Source of the DNA: Pseudomonadota bacterium
GTDB taxonomy: Bacteria; Myxococcota_A; UBA796; SXON01
Length of the DNA: 39,383 nt
Assembly (NCBI GenBank): GCA_005778355.1
Contig: SXON01000153.1
Coordinates: 1-39,383, forward strand
Direction of reading: 5' to 3'
The notes beneath the pieces were generated by a model. It saw only the letters and a program-made list of their open reading frames with translations. It was not told the origin of the DNA and ran no database searches. This document shows, one piece after another, positions 25,065 to 34,524 of this stretch (the stretch's first letter is position 1; the number at the start of each line of letters is the position of its first letter). A program made the translations under genes and the position numbers.

Positions 25065-26134
25065 AGCCGCTCCGCGAGGAGACGCTCGTAGAGGCGCGCG
25101 TAGGCTCCCGCCATCACCGGTGCGTCCCAGCGCTCGGCGGCACGCTTCGCGCCGGCTAGCCCCATTCGCCGCGCCCTGTCGCCGTCTGCCACCAGGGCCG
25201 CCAGGGCGGCCTTCAGCGCGGCGCCGTCACCCGGTGGCACGAGGATGCCCGTCTCCGCGTCGACCAGCTCCGGCACACAGCCCACCGACGTCGCCACGAC
25301 CGCGCGACCGGCGGCCATCGCCTCCATCACCGTGAGCGGGTTCCCTTCCCAGGACGAGGGCAGCGCCAGCGCGTCGGCGGCCGCGAGGAGCCGGGGCATG
25401 TCGCGACGCAGCCCGAGGAAGCGCACGCCCGGCGGCGCCATGCCTTCCAGCTCGGCCCGGAGCAGACCTTCCCCAGCCAGGAGCAGCGTGCAGCCCGGTG
25501 GCAGCGCGTGGAGCAGGAGCGCGTGGTTCTTCTGGGTGTCGAGCCGCCCGGCGGCGAGGAAGACGAACTCCCCCTCGCCGAGTCCCAGCTCGGCGCGGGC
25601 TTCCGCGCGGACGTGGTGGCCCACCTGGAAGTCGCTCACGCGCACCGCGTTGGGGATCACCGCTGCGGGGAGCAGTCGATACACCCGCTCCACGGAGCGA
25701 GCCACCGCCTCGCCGATCGCCACCGGCGCCACCCCCGCGCGGAACGCGAGCTGCTGCAGGGCCTGACCGTGCCACTCCACCTCGTGCTCGGCGAGGTTGT
25801 GAAGGGTGTGGACGAAGGGTACCCGGAGCAGCGCTCGCGACGGGTAGGCGTACTTCAGCCCGTGCAGGTGGGTGTGAACCACATCGGGACGCGACGCGCG
25901 CAAGACGCGGGACAGCCTCACCGCCACCCTGGGGTCGAGTCCCGGGCGCTTGCCGAGGAAGTGCACTGGGAGACCTGCGGCCTCGGCCTCGGCCTCGATC
26001 CAGGTTCCCGACCGATCGTAGAGCGACACGAGCTGCACCTCGTGCCCCAGTCTGGCGAGCGTCGTCGACAGGAGGGTGGCCATCCGCTCCGCTCCGCCTA
26101 CGCCCAGCGAGGGCACCACCTGGACGACACGCAC
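25061..26134 (-). CDS. GT4 family glycosyltransferase
   Basis: 357 aa from the GTG at 26134, which shares a base with the flippase stop (TAGTG). GT-B fold: an N-terminal LGVGGAERM loop, VHTHLHGLKYAYPSR and THNLAEHEV in the acceptor half, and in the donor half AAGRLDTQKNH, LAGEGLL and the GT4 SWEGNPLTVMEAMAAG with the E-x7-E pair, then GILVPPGD. It transfers a sugar from a nucleotide sugar, retaining configuration, probably onto the undecaprenyl-linked repeat unit at the cytoplasmic face. Donor and linkage cannot be told from sequence. Confidence 0.9.
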   Translation of the reverse strand: MRVVQVVPSLGVGGAERMATLLSTTLARLGHEVQLVSLYDRSGTWIEAEAEAAGLPVHFLGKRPGLDPRVAVRLSRVLRASRPDVVHTHLHGLKYAYPSRALLRVPFVHTLHNLAEHEVEWHGQALQQLAFRAGVAPVAIGEAVARSVERVYRLLPAAVIPNAVRVSDFQVGHHVRAEARAELGLGEGEFVFLAAGRLDTQKNHALLLHALPPGCTLLLAGEGLLRAELEGMAPPGVRFLGLRRDMPRLLAAADALALPSSWEGNPLTVMEAMAAGRAVVATSVGCVPELVDAETGILVPPGDGAALKAALAALVADGDRARRMGLAGAKRAAERWDAPVMAGAYARLYERLLAERL

Positions 26135-27546
26135 TACACCCGCCTCAGACGACTCAGGTCGCCACGGTGCACCGCGCCGGTGAGTAAGGCCAGGCCGAGG
26201 TAGATGAGCCCGCCGAGCGTGATCGTGAAGACGACGTGAAGCGTCGGCAAGAGCCAGAGCGACACACCCATCCCCAGCGCGGCCACGCCCACGCGCCCGA
26301 GCGTCTCGCCGAGGCCGTAGGCGCCGACCAGCGGCGCCGTCCGCCAGGCGAACCACAGGTAAAGGAGCACCTCGGTCAAGAGCGTCGTGGCGGCGGTGCC
26401 CAGCGCGCCGTGGCGTGGGATCACGAGGAGGTTTACGCCGATGTTGAAGCAGGCGGCGAAGAAGACACCTCGCGTCCGGTCGTCCTGGCGGTCGAGCGCG
26501 GAGAGGGTCATCGCGAGCGCGTTGTTCAGGAAACGCAGGGGCAAGAGCGGTGCCATCACCATGAAAAGCGGCGCTGCGGCCGCGAAAGATGCGCCCCCCA
26601 CGAACACCATCAGCGGTCGCGCGGTGAGCGCGCCACCGACCGCAGCGGGGAGACTCACCGCGATTAAGACCCGCGCGGCGAAACGGAGCTCCTCGGCGGC
26701 CGCGCCGGGTTGGCCAAGGTGGCGCGCCATGCGCGGGTAGAGTCCGGTGGTGAAGGTGTCGGCCACGATGGGGAAGAGCGCGATGAACATCACCGCCGCC
26801 CGGTACAGACCCACCTCGCCCTCGCCGCGCAGCCACGCGAGCAAGAGCACGTCGCCATTGAGGTAAATGTTGCCAAAGAGCCCGTTGAGCCCGAAGCTGA
26901 CACTCTGCCTCAGGAGCGCCCGGACGCGCCAGACACTCGTCCCTAGCCACCGCTGGCCGAGGCGGCGGTAGGCCCACCAGGCGCCGAGCAGCGTCGTCGC
27001 GCCATCGAGCACAGCGGCGGCGAAAACCCCCCGGACATCGAGCCCGCCGAGCAAGAACGCGGCGGTCGCCCCCACGAAGACGAGACGACCGGCGAAGCTC
27101 GGCAACACCCCGTGCCCCATCTGCCGGATGGCGTGGAAGTAGCTCGTCGGCACGGTGGCCACCGCTTGCAAGCCCGCCGCCAGGCCCGCGAGCCCGGCGG
27201 ACACCACCACGGTCTCGCGGCCGTCCACCCACTGCGCCCAGGCGAGGACAACCACCGTGGTCGACACAGAGAGCCCGCCGACCGCCGCCGACGCGGTAGA
27301 CAACATCGCCTCGCCGGCCGCCGGATCGCGGGCGATCTCCCGCTTCAAGAGCCGGTCCATCCCCATCGTGGCCGCGAACGAGGCGAGGCTCACGAGGACG
27401 CTCACGTAGCCGTACACGCCGAAGCCCTCGACGCCCAGCGCCCGCATGATGATGACGTTCACCACGGTGCTCGCGCCCATGCGGAAGGCCTGCACGAGGC
27501 CGAGCGCCACGAGGTTTCCGCCCCGGCCGCTACCGGACAAGCCCAC
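26134..27546 (-). CDS. Wzx-like polysaccharide flippase
   Basis: 470 aa with about 12-14 hydrophobic segments and a MATE/MOP-type start (FRMGASTVVNVIIMRALGVEGFGVYGY), characteristic of polysaccharide biosynthesis/Wzx proteins. These move lipid-linked oligosaccharide units across the inner membrane. It overlaps the polymerase gene by 17 bp and the following glycosyltransferase by 1 bp, so expression is likely coupled. The family is clear; substrate specificity is not. Confidence 0.88.
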   Translation of the reverse strand: MGLSGSGRGGNLVALGLVQAFRMGASTVVNVIIMRALGVEGFGVYGYVSVLVSLASFAATMGMDRLLKREIARDPAAGEAMLSTASAAVGGLSVSTTVVVLAWAQWVDGRETVVVSAGLAGLAAGLQAVATVPTSYFHAIRQMGHGVLPSFAGRLVFVGATAAFLLGGLDVRGVFAAAVLDGATTLLGAWWAYRRLGQRWLGTSVWRVRALLRQSVSFGLNGLFGNIYLNGDVLLLAWLRGEGEVGLYRAAVMFIALFPIVADTFTTGLYPRMARHLGQPGAAAEELRFAARVLIAVSLPAAVGGALTARPLMVFVGGASFAAAAPLFMVMAPLLPLRFLNNALAMTLSALDRQDDRTRGVFFAACFNIGVNLLVIPRHGALGTAATTLLTEVLLYLWFAWRTAPLVGAYGLGETLGRVGVAALGMGVSLWLLPTLHVVFTITLGGLIYLGLALLTGAVHRGDLSRLRRV

Positions 27547-28858
27547 GCTCCGCTTGTTTGACGACGGCGAGGGCCAGGCCCAGCACGAGGTAGGCCATGG
27601 CGAAGGTGAGCAAGCCGAGGGTCGCAGCCATCGCCGCCACCGCGAAGAGGCCGAGGGACACGCCCATCACCCGGGCGCGGGCGGCCTCGTCACGCGCCGC
27701 GAGCAGCCCGCGTCGCAAGGCGAGCCCGACCACCACGATGAAGATGGCCGCGGTCAAGAGCCCCACGATGCCCTGCTCCCCGGCGATCTCCAGGTAGGTG
27801 TTGTGCGCCGGTCGAAAGCGACCCGTGTGCGAGACGAAGCCGGTGGCGCGGGAGAACATGCCGGGGCCGGCGCCGGTGAACCAGTGATCGACGAAGAGCG
27901 CGACGCCCTGGCGGAACAGCTCGGCCCGCTCCGAGAGGCTGTCGTCGCTGGCGGCGGGCGCGTTTCCCGAGAACCGAGCCCACAACGACGAGAACCGTCG
28001 CACCGCCTCGCTGGGATCAACCAGGAAGGGCGCCGCGACCAGGCCGATGACGCCGGCGGCGGCGATCTCTCCCGCACGGCGTCGCAGGAGCAAGAGCGAG
28101 CCCGGGAAGACCACCAGCCCCACCACGAGCGCCGACCGCGAACCGCTCGCCAAGACCGCGAGCGGGCCCAGGAGGAGCAGACCGAGGCGGAGGGCGGGCG
28201 CGGCGCTGTGGTCGTCGTTGCCCAGCGCCCCGAGGCAGGTGGGGACGAGGAGCAAGACCATCGTGGCCCACTCGTTGGGGTCGCCCATGGTGCCGGTGGC
28301 GCGCCCGCTCTCCCCGGCGCCGCCGCTACGGATCACGGCGATGGCGAGCGCAACGACGAGGCACGCCGCGACGAAGCGGAAGAGGCCATCGAGCGTTCGT
28401 TCCAGCAGGATGGCGTAGACCACGGCCACCATCATCAGCATCATCACGAGGCCGAAGAGCGTGAACTTGCCGTACTTCAGTGAGTTCGACGCCGCGACAC
28501 ACACCGCCGTGCTCGCGAGAAACGTGAGCATGGCGCCCAGCACCGGGTGCCATCGGAAAGGCGACACGCCCCGGAGCAGGGCATGCAGCACCCAGGCGCT
28601 GATCGTCCCGAGGACCGCGAGCTTCGACGCGGTGACGGGAAACTCGTCCACCTTGGCGCCGGTCACACCGGCCTGGTCGAACAACATCGCGAGGAAAACC
28701 AGCGGCACCAGCCAGTCAGGCCGGGTTGTCCCAACCAGTCCGAGGGCGACCGCACCACCGGCAGCCACCGCCAGCCAGGGCGAGAAGCCAGCGAGGACGC
28801 CGAGCCCGAGTGCCAGGGCGCCCACCGCCACGGGAACCCCGAGCCGGCCCGCCGTCAT
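27530..28858 (-). CDS. Wzy/O-antigen ligase-like polymerase
   Basis: 442 aa with about 11-12 membrane helices and one large periplasmic loop carrying GAGPGMFSRA and RPAHNTYLEIAGEQGIVG, the Wzy_C/O-antigen ligase signature (His and Glu near N-x-Y-L-E). In this context it would polymerise repeat units at the periplasmic face. Its ATG overlaps the kinase stop (ATGA). Ligase and polymerase cannot be separated by sequence alone, but pairing with Wzx, Wzc and Wza genes favours polymerase. Confidence 0.87.
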   Translation of the reverse strand: MTAGRLGVPVAVGALALGLGVLAGFSPWLAVAAGGAVALGLVGTTRPDWLVPLVFLAMLFDQAGVTGAKVDEFPVTASKLAVLGTISAWVLHALLRGVSPFRWHPVLGAMLTFLASTAVCVAASNSLKYGKFTLFGLVMMLMMVAVVYAILLERTLDGLFRFVAACLVVALAIAVIRSGGAGESGRATGTMGDPNEWATMVLLLVPTCLGALGNDDHSAAPALRLGLLLLGPLAVLASGSRSALVVGLVVFPGSLLLLRRRAGEIAAAGVIGLVAAPFLVDPSEAVRRFSSLWARFSGNAPAASDDSLSERAELFRQGVALFVDHWFTGAGPGMFSRATGFVSHTGRFRPAHNTYLEIAGEQGIVGLLTAAIFIVVVGLALRRGLLAARDEAARARVMGVSLGLFAVAAMAATLGLLTFAMAYLVLGLALAVVKQAERGLVR

Positions 28859-30990
28859 GCCGCAGGGTCGGGACGTTTGCTGCGCGCGGACTCGTCGTAG
28901 TACCGCGAGCCGTATCCAGCGTCATCGCGGTCGAGCGGCACGTCGTTGAGTACGGCGCCGAGCACGTTGGCGTCAGCCGCCTCGAGCCCGTGAAACACAC
29001 GCTCCACCTGAGCGCGCGCGGCCTTGTCGCGACGGACGATCAGGATCACCCCGTCGGCTCGTCGCGCCACCGCGAGGCAGTCGGTCAAGAGTCCCGCTGG
29101 CGGCGTGTCGATGACGATCACGTCGTAGTCCTTCGAGAGCGCCGCGAGGACGTCCTCGGTGGCCGGCGCGGCCAGGAACTCGTTGGGAAACTCGACCCTC
29201 GTCCCACAGGGCAAGAGGTGCAGCCGCTCTACTTTCGTGGGCCGCACCCCAGAGCTCGGGTCGCCGTCGAGACGCATGTCGGTGAGCCCCGGCGACTCGT
29301 GGGTGTCGAAGAGCACGTGGAGGCGCGGCAGGCGCAGGTCGGCGTCGACCAGCAAGACCCGCTGGCCAAGCTGTGCGAAGGCCACCGCAATCCCCACCGA
29401 GGCGAAGGACTTGCCCTCCTCGGGCAGGGTGCTGGTGACGACGATGCGACGGCAGGGCGCCCGGGCGGGCATCGTCTGGATGATCGCCCGGATGCCGCGG
29501 AAACACTCGGCCATCCGCGATCGGGGACGCTCGAAGCCGTAGAGCGCCGTTGCCGAGGGTGCGGACTGGCCCTTCAGTCGCAAGATCACGCCGAGCAGCG
29601 GCACCGGCAGGCTGCGCGCGAGGTCGGCTGTCGTGAGGTAGGTCGCGTTGAGCCGGAAGCGCAAGAGCGCCAGGCCCACGCCGCCGCCCAGGCCCACCAT
29701 CAGCGCCACCGCGAGGTTCAGCTTCCAGTTCGGTGTGGCCGGGCTCGTGGGTGGGATCGCGGGATCGATGATGCGCACGTCGTTGAGCTGCGTGCGCGCC
29801 TGCAGGCTCACCTCGGCGCTCCGCTCGCCGAGCGATCGCAGGAGTCCCCGGGCGCGGTCCTCCGACTCCTTCAGCACCTGGTACTCGCCTTGGAGGCGCT
29901 GTTTTTCCAGGAGGTCCACCTTCACCGCCTCCATCTCAGCGGCCACCTGCGCCTCCTGCCGCTGCAAGGCCTCGATCTCGGAGCGTTCCGCCTCGACGTT
30001 GCGCTTCACCTCTTCCGCGATCAGGTCCTCGACGCGCTTGATCCGGGCCACGGCGCGCTGGTGATCGGGGTGAGCCTCTCCGTAGCGAGAGAGCACATCG
30101 GCCGCCTCGGTGACGATGAGCGCGCGTTCCCGAGCCATGGTCTGCAAGCCGGCGTCGTCGAACATGCCCGCGAGCACGGCGGCGTCGCCGCGCGCCAGGA
30201 GGCGGCGGTGCTCGGCGTACTGGCTCTCCAGCATCACCCGGCGAGTGGTCGCCTCGCCGGCCGCGCGTTGGAGCGCCTCCATGCGCGCGCTGATCCCGTC
30301 GACCTTCTCCTCGATGTCGGCCACGTCGTGCAGGGTCTTGAAGGCCATCACCTTCGCCGAGGCCGCGTCGAGCTCCGCCTTGGTGGTGCCTTCCTGCGAG
30401 GAGATCCAGCCCGAGGTGTTGCGCGCCGCGTCGGTGCGCGACTCGAGGTTGGTCGTCGCGTACACCTCGGTCACGAGGTTCGCCAGGATCGCGGCTTGCT
30501 CGGGCGAGGCGTGCAGCACGCCGACCTCCACCAGCTCGGTGTCCTCGCGCGGCGCCACGGTGAGCGCGTTCGCGAGCTCCTGCAGCCCCGCCTCGCCGCT
30601 GCCCATTTCGTCGTGACCCATCGCGGCGTAGCGCTTCAGGGTTTCCTCGCGGATGCCCCGGCTCTGGATGATCTGGAGCTGCGTGCGCGCCCGCTCACGC
30701 GCCTCCATGTAGCCCCCGTCGTCGTGCTTCACGACGGCGTCGACCTCCACCTCCTGGCCAGCCCGCGGCATCAAGCGGATGAGGGCCACGGCCCGGTATT
30801 GTCGCGGCGTGAGCGCCGTGACGGTGGCGGCGGCCGCGACCACGAGGATTGCGAAGGCCAGCACGGTGACGCGGTGCAGGCGGAGCGCCGTCAAGAGGGC
30901 GTCGAGATCGAGGCCAACGGGGGGAGGTCCAGAGGTGCGCTCGGTCACGGGGCTCGCGTCGGTCGGGGTTTTGTAGCACGGGGCCGCCAT
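28855..30990 (-). CDS. Wzc-like chain-length regulator / BY-kinase
   Basis: 711 aa from the ATG at 30990; a GTG at 30948 (VTERTSGPPP) is a good alternative. It has an N-terminal cytosolic segment, a membrane helix, a Wzz-type periplasmic region with long coiled coils (about 200-400), a second helix near 425-445 and a C-terminal ATPase. Walker A reads LPEEGKS (522-528), Walker A' VLLVDAD (545-551) and Walker B VIVIDTPP (624-631). The C-terminus has few tyrosines (YGSRYY, 693-698), where BY-kinases autophosphorylate. It should control polymer length and drive export with the Wza-like protein. First gene of the seven-gene operon. Confidence 0.9.
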   Translation of the reverse strand: MAAPCYKTPTDASPVTERTSGPPPVGLDLDALLTALRLHRVTVLAFAILVVAAAATVTALTPRQYRAVALIRLMPRAGQEVEVDAVVKHDDGGYMEARERARTQLQIIQSRGIREETLKRYAAMGHDEMGSGEAGLQELANALTVAPREDTELVEVGVLHASPEQAAILANLVTEVYATTNLESRTDAARNTSGWISSQEGTTKAELDAASAKVMAFKTLHDVADIEEKVDGISARMEALQRAAGEATTRRVMLESQYAEHRRLLARGDAAVLAGMFDDAGLQTMARERALIVTEAADVLSRYGEAHPDHQRAVARIKRVEDLIAEEVKRNVEAERSEIEALQRQEAQVAAEMEAVKVDLLEKQRLQGEYQVLKESEDRARGLLRSLGERSAEVSLQARTQLNDVRIIDPAIPPTSPATPNWKLNLAVALMVGLGGGVGLALLRFRLNATYLTTADLARSLPVPLLGVILRLKGQSAPSATALYGFERPRSRMAECFRGIRAIIQTMPARAPCRRIVVTSTLPEEGKSFASVGIAVAFAQLGQRVLLVDADLRLPRLHVLFDTHESPGLTDMRLDGDPSSGVRPTKVERLHLLPCGTRVEFPNEFLAAPATEDVLAALSKDYDVIVIDTPPAGLLTDCLAVARRADGVILIVRRDKAARAQVERVFHGLEAADANVLGAVLNDVPLDRDDAGYGSRYYDESARSKRPDPAA

Positions 30991-31008
30991 GCCCCGGGCA
31001 CGGCGCGC

Positions 31009-31014
31009 TATCGG
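31009..31014 (+). promoter_or_regulatory. -10-like hexamer before deacetylase gene
   Basis: TATCGG ends 5 nt before the GTG at 31020, in a 29-bp gap between the divergent wzc-like and deacetylase genes. There is no Shine-Dalgarno sequence. A TACAAA on the minus strand inside the first codons of the wzc-like gene would suit its alternative GTG at 30948. Both are tentative. Confidence 0.25.
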
Positions 31015-31019
31015 GCGGC

Positions 31020-31886
31020 GTGGCCCTCGCTTTAGACCGCGGGATCTTCACCCTCAGCCTCGACTTCGAGCTCGCGTGGGGCTCTCGCGACGTGGTGCGC
31101 GACCTCCCTGCCCTGGAGCGCATGGCGCTCGTCACGCGCGAGGCGGTGGTTCCACCCATGGTCGAGCTTTTCCGCAGGCGAGGCGTGGTCGCGACATGGG
31201 CCACCGTGGGGCACCTGTTCCTCGACACCGAGGCGCAGGAGCCGGCCTACGCGGCGCGTAGCCTCGTGCGCGCCCTTCGGGACGCCGGGCAGGAGGTCGG
31301 GTCCCACAGCTTCGAGCACCCCGTGTTCGGGCAGATCGACGAGACGACGGCCGATCGAGATCTCGCTCGCTGCGTGGCGGAAGCAGGCGTGCTCGGCATG
31401 CAATTGCGCTCCTTCGTCTTCCCTCGCAACGTGCCCGGCCACGTGCCGCTCTTGAAAAAGCACGGCTTCCGCACGTGGCGTCCCCCGGAGCCCGCCTGGT
31501 ACAAGCGGCGAGGCGTCCCTGGGCCGGCGCAGCGGCTCGCGCACCTCGTCGATGTCGCCCGCGCCGCCTGTCCGCCCACGGTCATGCCCTGGCGCGACGA
31601 GCACGGTCTCTGCTGCCTCCCCGCGTCGGCCACCTTCTTGCCCATCGACGGTGTACGCCGCGCGATCCCGATGCGACAACGGGTGCGCCGGGCCACGGCG
31701 GGCATCGACGAGGCCGCCCGGACGCGGCGCGTGTCTCACCTCTACACGCACCCCATCAACCTCGCGACCGACCCGGCCGCGATGCTCGCGGGGCTCGGGG
31801 CGGTGATCGACCACGCGGCGCGCCTCCGCGACCGGGGCGAGATCGACATCCTCTCGATGGACCAGGTGGCCGACCTGCTGGACTAG
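31020..31886 (+). CDS. Polysaccharide deacetylase (NodB-like)
   Basis: 288 aa from a GTG, without a signal peptide. A NodB/CE4-type fold is suggested by SLDFELAWG (13-21, Asp15 as likely metal-binding/catalytic acid), VVATWATVGHLF (56-67) and the metal motif HSFEH (His96, His100), followed by SFVFPRN and a C-terminal SHLYTHPINLA with a His. It would remove N-acetyl groups from a sugar polymer or lipid-linked precursor. The cytosolic prediction suggests it acts on a precursor, unless exported by an unseen route. It converges with the sugar transferase gene, overlapping by 4 bp. Confidence 0.82.
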   Translation: MALALDRGIFTLSLDFELAWGSRDVVRDLPALERMALVTREAVVPPMVELFRRRGVVATWATVGHLFLDTEAQEPAYAARSLVRALRDAGQEVGSHSFEHPVFGQIDETTADRDLARCVAEAGVLGMQLRSFVFPRNVPGHVPLLKKHGFRTWRPPEPAWYKRRGVPGPAQRLAHLVDVARAACPPTVMPWRDEHGLCCLPASATFLPIDGVRRAIPMRQRVRRATAGIDEAARTRRVSHLYTHPINLATDPAAMLAGLGAVIDHAARLRDRGEIDILSMDQVADLLD

Positions 31887-33310
31887 GATCCCGGCCGCAG
31901 GAGCATCGTCTGCACGGTCTTGAGGAGGATGAGGCCGTAGAGGAGCGGCGTCATTTCCTGCACGGCGAACAGCTCATAGCAGAGCTTCTCCGCGGACTGT
32001 TCCACGTTGGCACCGTAGCGGTAGTTCACCTGCGCCCAGCCGGTGACGCCAGGCTTCACCGCGAATCGTAGCGGGTAGAAGGGGATCTGTTTCTTCAAGT
32101 CGCTGATGAAAGGTTCGCGCTCGGGGCGGGGCCCGACGATCGACATCTCCCCCCGGAGCACATTCCAGAACTGCGGCAGCTCGTCGATGCGTGTGCGGCG
32201 GAGGAACTTGCCCACGCGCGTGACCCGGGGGTCGTTCTGCTGCGCCCACACGGCGCCGGTCTTGGCCTCGGCGTCCTGTCGCATGGTGCGGAGCTTGATG
32301 ATGCGAAAGGGGTGCTCGTTGCGTCCCACGCGCTCCTGGAGGAAGAAGGCCGGACCCGGCGACTCGAGCTTGACCGCGAGGGCGCCGAGCAGGATCACCG
32401 GGGCACTCAGGCAAAGCCCGATCAGCGACAAGGTCACGTCGGCGAGCCGCTCGGCCGCCGCCGGCATGCGGCCCGATCCTGCGAAGACGGGGCCGAAGAT
32501 GAGCCAGGTGTCGCTCATGTGCAGGATGGGCACCTTGCCGGTGAGCCGCTTGTACAGGTCGGGCATCTCCTCGATCTGCACGCCCATGGCCTTGCACTCG
32601 AGCAGCTGGCGCCCCAGGTCGGCGCTCAGGCTGCCGCGCACACACACCACGACGAGGTCGATCTTGTGGGCCCGGACGGTCTCTGTCACCTGGCTGATGC
32701 GGCCGATGATCGGCATGCCCGGCGGGGCAAGATCAGGATCGTCGGTCGGGCCGTCGTTGCGCCTTCGTCGTCCGAAACGGGGGTAGGTCACCGCGCCCAC
32801 GAGCTCGTACTGGGCGGCCGTCTCGGGATTTGAACGGATCACCTCGGTGATGAGGTGGCCGGGCTCGCCGTCGCCCACCACCAGCGTGCGCAGCCGGAAG
32901 AAGGGCGCGGGTTGCAGTCGCGACAACAGCGGGCGCCAGATCGTCAGCAGGATGCCGAAGAAGAGGCTGGACAGGCCCGCGACGCCGCGGCCCCACCAGC
33001 TGTCGGGGACGATGAAGTAGACCAGCATTTGCGCGACCAGGGCCACGTTCACCGCGATCCAAATGCGGACCACTTGCGCCGCCTTGCGGAAGTCGAGCGA
33101 GGCGTTGTAGGCGTCGGCCACGTACAGCGTGATCAGGTTGGCGCACAGGAAGAAGAGCCCGGCGGCCGGGATGCGCGAGAGGTCGCTCGCATCGATCGTC
33201 GAGCCGAAGCGCACCCCGTGGGCCAGCGCGATGGCGACCGCCGCGGCCACGAGGTCGCCCAGGAGCGAGTACAGCTGGCGAGGCTTGTAGGGGATCCCGA
33301 ATAGCTTCAT
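31883..33310 (-). CDS. Polyprenyl-phosphate hexose-1-phosphate transferase
   Basis: 475 aa. Four N-terminal helices, a CoA-binding-like Rossmann segment (LRTLVVGDGEPGHLITEV), another helix and the C-terminal bacterial sugar transferase domain: LADVTLSLIGLCLSAPVIL, FLQERVGRNEHPFRIIKLRTM, RRTRIDELPQFWNVLRGEMS, VGPRPERE and KPGVTGWAQVNYRYG. This is the WcaJ/EpsZ-type layout. It starts repeat-unit synthesis by moving hexose-1-phosphate from a UDP-sugar to undecaprenyl phosphate at the inner membrane. Its ATG overlaps the stop of the upstream glycosyltransferase, so the two are coupled. Confidence 0.93.
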   Translation of the reverse strand: MKLFGIPYKPRQLYSLLGDLVAAAVAIALAHGVRFGSTIDASDLSRIPAAGLFFLCANLITLYVADAYNASLDFRKAAQVVRIWIAVNVALVAQMLVYFIVPDSWWGRGVAGLSSLFFGILLTIWRPLLSRLQPAPFFRLRTLVVGDGEPGHLITEVIRSNPETAAQYELVGAVTYPRFGRRRRNDGPTDDPDLAPPGMPIIGRISQVTETVRAHKIDLVVVCVRGSLSADLGRQLLECKAMGVQIEEMPDLYKRLTGKVPILHMSDTWLIFGPVFAGSGRMPAAAERLADVTLSLIGLCLSAPVILLGALAVKLESPGPAFFLQERVGRNEHPFRIIKLRTMRQDAEAKTGAVWAQQNDPRVTRVGKFLRRTRIDELPQFWNVLRGEMSIVGPRPEREPFISDLKKQIPFYPLRFAVKPGVTGWAQVNYRYGANVEQSAEKLCYELFAVQEMTPLLYGLILLKTVQTMLLRPGS

Positions 33311-34470
33311 GTTGGCAGCTCTGCGGCGGCTTGTTCGGCCGCACCGCCGCCACCTGGAGCGGGCACGAGCTCCTGGTACACGCTCAGCGTCTGATCGAGC
33401 ATGCGAGCGAGCCCGTAGTGTTCGACGAAGCTGCGTCGAGATGCCGCACCCATTCGTCGCCTGAGCCCGGGGTCGGCCGCGAGGCGGATCAACGCGCCGG
33501 CGAGCGCGGCTACGTCGGCGCGAGGCACGAGGAAACCGGTCTGGCCCTCGTCGATGGCCTCGGCGATGCCGCCCACGGCGGTGGCCACGACGGGCAGGCC
33601 GGCGCGCATCGCCTCGAGCACCACCAGGGGGAAGCCCTCCTGGCGCGACGAGAGCACACCGACCTGCGCCTGGGCGAGCAGCGCGGCGACGTCGCCCCGG
33701 GCGCCCAGGAAGCTCACCCGGTCGCCGAGACCCAGTCGCGAGGCCTGCCGCTCGGCCGCCTCGCGCTCCGGCCCGTCGCCCACCAGCCAGAGTCGAGACG
33801 GGGGCTCCACCCGGGCGAAGGCGTCGAGCAAGGTCGCGTGATCCTTCGGCGCGAGGAACCGCGCGACCATGACGAAGGTGCAGGGCTTGGCCCCGGGCTG
33901 GGCGCGCTCCGGCACGTCGGGCACCGCGTTGTAGACGATCCTGACCTGCGCCTCGGTCGCGACCCTATATCGCTTGCCGATGGCCGCGTCGGCGGCCGAC
34001 ACCGTCACGAATCGCGAGGTGACGCGACCGATCACCCACTCCACCGGCACCGAGAGCGCCACGCGCGTCCAGGGCTGCCCGTCGGAGAACGACCAGGCGT
34101 GCGCGGTGTGCACGGTCGGCACGCCGCAGCTGCGCGCGGCGAGGCGCCCGAGAACGCCGGCCTTGCTGGAGTGGGTGTGCACGAGGTGCGGCAGAAAGCC
34201 GCGGATCTCACGCCGCAGGGCCCGCAGGCTCCGCCCGTCGGCGAGCGGCGAGACCGAGCGCTGCAGGCTCTCGGTCACGACGACGTCCACCCCATCCGCC
34301 TGGAGCTCGTCGACAAGAAAGCCTGTCTCACCCACGATCACCCTGAAGTCCACCCGGTCTTTCAGACCGAGTACCAGGTCGCGCACGTGCACCTGAGCGC
34401 CACCGCGCTCGGCGCGTGTGATCGCCAATAGGACGCGGGGTCGCGTTCTTCGCGTCAGCTTGCTCTCCAC
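33307..34470 (-). CDS. GT4 family glycosyltransferase
   Basis: 387 aa from a GTG. GT-B fold with an ITRAERGGAQVHVRDL acceptor-domain start, LVHTHSSKAGVLGR, a TVHTAHAWSF segment and the donor-domain motifs VARFLAPKDH, LVGDGPEREA and SSRQEGFPLVVLEAMRAG with the E-x7-E pair. The HSSKAG and HAWSF segments are typical of enzymes adding the second sugar after a WcaJ-type transferase. The gene is translated just ahead of that transferase. Cytoplasmic face of the inner membrane; donor unknown. Confidence 0.9.
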   Translation of the reverse strand: MESKLTRRTRPRVLLAITRAERGGAQVHVRDLVLGLKDRVDFRVIVGETGFLVDELQADGVDVVVTESLQRSVSPLADGRSLRALRREIRGFLPHLVHTHSSKAGVLGRLAARSCGVPTVHTAHAWSFSDGQPWTRVALSVPVEWVIGRVTSRFVTVSAADAAIGKRYRVATEAQVRIVYNAVPDVPERAQPGAKPCTFVMVARFLAPKDHATLLDAFARVEPPSRLWLVGDGPEREAAERQASRLGLGDRVSFLGARGDVAALLAQAQVGVLSSRQEGFPLVVLEAMRAGLPVVATAVGGIAEAIDEGQTGFLVPRADVAALAGALIRLAADPGLRRRMGAASRRSFVEHYGLARMLDQTLSVYQELVPAPGGGGAAEQAAAELPT

Positions 34471-34524
34471 GTGCCGAGGTCGCAGACGGCCCGATGGTAT
34501 CAGGCAACGGCGGTGCGGGTCCGA

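Noticed and set aside
28726..31035. 769-codon plus-strand open frame
   Set aside because: Antisense to the wzc-like gene, which has intact Walker motifs; the plus frame is low-complexity Arg/His/Leu.
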